Part shown: piece by piece, positions 62,768-64,000 of the stretch
How positions within the stretch are numbered: the first letter of the stretch is position 1
How the letters are laid out: each line of letters opens with the position of its first letter
From: Odobenus rosmarus divergens
Taxonomy: Eukaryota > Chordata > Mammalia > Carnivora > Odobenidae
NCBI RefSeq assembly: GCF_000321225.1
Contig: NW_004451675.1
Coordinates: forward strand, 240,962 to 304,961
Direction of reading: 5' to 3'
Length of the DNA stretch: 64,000 bases
The notes under the pieces: generated by a model
The model's input: only the letters and a program-made list of their open reading frames with translations
Databases searched by the model: none
Told to the model about the DNA's origin: nothing
Program-made: the position numbers and the translations under genes

Positions 62768-64000
62768 GGGGAATGTCATCAGAGTTTTTTTAATTAGCTC
62801 TTTTTTATTGGCTGTCTTTATTGAAGTCAAGAGTTGGTATCATGCCCAGTGGCCTTTTATGCTATGTTGATTTTCACATATTTTAAAAAATCTTTGCACA
62901 GGGGTTATAAATTTGCCCTGTGTTGGCCCTAGCATAGGTTGAGCTGGGACCACCAAAATATCAAAGAGTCTGGGCTAAGAAAGCACAGATGGACCCTGAT
63001 GACCCATTACAACTTCTCATCAAAAACCCTGAGCTTGTCAAACAGGGGAAAGGCACACAAAACCCAGCTGTTTACCCTCAACTTCATCCTTACGGGAACA
63101 TAAAATGATTGGGAGCTTCACTGCCCAGTTCTTGCCAAGCTTCAGATAAGGAATGGGCATGTTCACATTCTCACTGTTTCTCAAGAGCCATATCATCCTT
63201 GGCCACCCAAGTAAAATCTGAACCAGCTTTCTTTGAGGTTTTTAAAGGTTTAGGCAAAGTGGCCTCCTGTCTCTTCCCAGTTTGGATACCAACATGAGAT
63301 CCCAAGTTGAATTTCTGAGCTAAAGATACAGACCATCAATGAGGTGTGACATGCATTAAGGAACAGTATGAAAACACTCTGTGCCTCAGTGTCCTCACCT
63401 GTAACAGGGGTTGTCACAATGCCTCTCTCCTGGGCCAGGCTAGAGATTCAATAAGAATGTATGTGACCCAGCTAGTGAGACAAATGCTCTTGCTTTGTTC
63501 CCTGTTAAAATGTGAGAACCCCTGAGAAGGACCCCAAGTTGAGATGTATTTGTCATTGACCTCCTCAGAGTGGATGGATTTCTCAAATTTTTCCTGAACA
63601 CAATGCTTGACAGAAGAAGAAAAGAGATTTGGGGGATGTGTGTGTCTAAATAATAGAGAATATGTACGTTTGTGGGTTATGTGTGTCAGAACCTGCCTCC
63701 AGAAGACCGCTCTGACCACCATTGCTTAGTTCTCTTCTCTTGTACCTACAGAGAGTGGTCTAACAGCCACCCTACTTGGTTTTATTTACCACTCAGTCCC
63801 TGCCTAAAGTAACAAGGTAGTTAGCTTCTGCCATAAATTTTCTAAGGTGTAGCAAAGCACAGAGGTCAGGGAGACATGACATCTGCTGGATTTTTAAAAA
63901 GAGCCTGGAATCCGGAGTCCAGTGTGTGACTTGTTCATAGTCATACAGCTAGTGTATAGCTAGGATTCTGACCTGCTGATTCACTTGCTATATGGTCCTG
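62768..64000 (+). other. Downstream flank of AR
   Basis: No exon or conserved coding frame is visible. The end (about 63900-64000) is a MIR-type relic in antisense with 'gtcatacagctagtgtatagctaggattctgac'-like text split over 63940-63970, and another short MIR-like piece occurs near 63385-63420. The rest shows nothing I can name. Confidence 0.6.
63900..64000 (-). mobile_element. MIR SINE relic, antisense, cut by the window edge
   Basis: 'tcatagtcatacagctagtg' and 'agctaggattctgacctgct' match the antisense MIR core. Confidence 0.6.

Overview
The window is mammalian genomic DNA holding the 3' two-thirds of the androgen receptor gene (AR, NR3C4; X-linked in placental mammals) on the + strand. 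Six coding exons (human exons 3-8) lie at 26526-26642, 43212-43499, 49199-49343, 54100-54230, 55087-55244 and 55890-56045. All are flanked by AG/GT splice sites, their phases join without a break, and their sizes (117, 288, 145, 131, 158 and 156 coding bp) are those of the human gene. They encode the second zinc finger, the hinge with its bipartite nuclear localisation signal, and the whole ligand-binding domain. A 3' UTR of about 6.7 kb follows, ending near 62767. Exons 1 and 2 (N-terminal domain, first zinc finger) are not in the window, so bases 1-26525 are the 3' part of intron 2.

The organism is a carnivoran. At least a dozen tRNA-Lys-type CAN-SINEs (the 'gcgcctgggtggctcag' head and its reverse complement) and carnivore-type L1 3' ends fill the introns. 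The young SINEs carry 'cagcgagagagggaacacaagcaggggga' type sequence and lack the 'aaaccgctgagccacc' end of young dog SINEs. I therefore infer an arctoid (bear, panda, seal or mustelid relative) rather than a dog. The species itself is not proven.

The most interesting content is in the introns. Intron 2 and intron 3 hold recognisable orthologues of the human AR cryptic exons used by truncated, ligand-independent AR variants: CE4 (20465, intron 2), CE1 (29992), CE5 (32735) and CE3 (33851), the last being the AR-V7 exon. CE1 and CE3 keep splice acceptor, phase and stop position, giving 19- and 16-residue tails as in human. Each has an AATAAA about where the human terminal exon ends (30684 and 35449). 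CE5 carries a one-base frameshift relative to the human tail, CE4 has an early stop and a 19-A run, and CE1's untranslated part has received a lineage-specific SINE. Read-through of exon 3 gives a short hydrophobic tail like a reported human variant. Between CE5 and CE3 lies a further, stronger-looking unassigned acceptor (33508-33509). A 150-N assembly gap sits in a CA repeat inside the CE3 untranslated region.

Layout: 1-26525 intron 2 (ancient antisense L1 at about 3830-7812, L2s, several SINEs, two younger L1 ends, CE4); 26643-43211 intron 3 (CE1, CE5, CE3, gap); 43500-49198 intron 4 (mostly MIR/L2 relics); 49344-54099 intron 5 (SINE plus L1 insertion, TC/AC repeat); introns 6 and 7 short; 56046-62767 3' UTR; 62768-64000 downstream flank. 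I found no second protein-coding gene, RNA gene or CRISPR array. Comparisons with human AR and its variants are from memory; no alignment was run.
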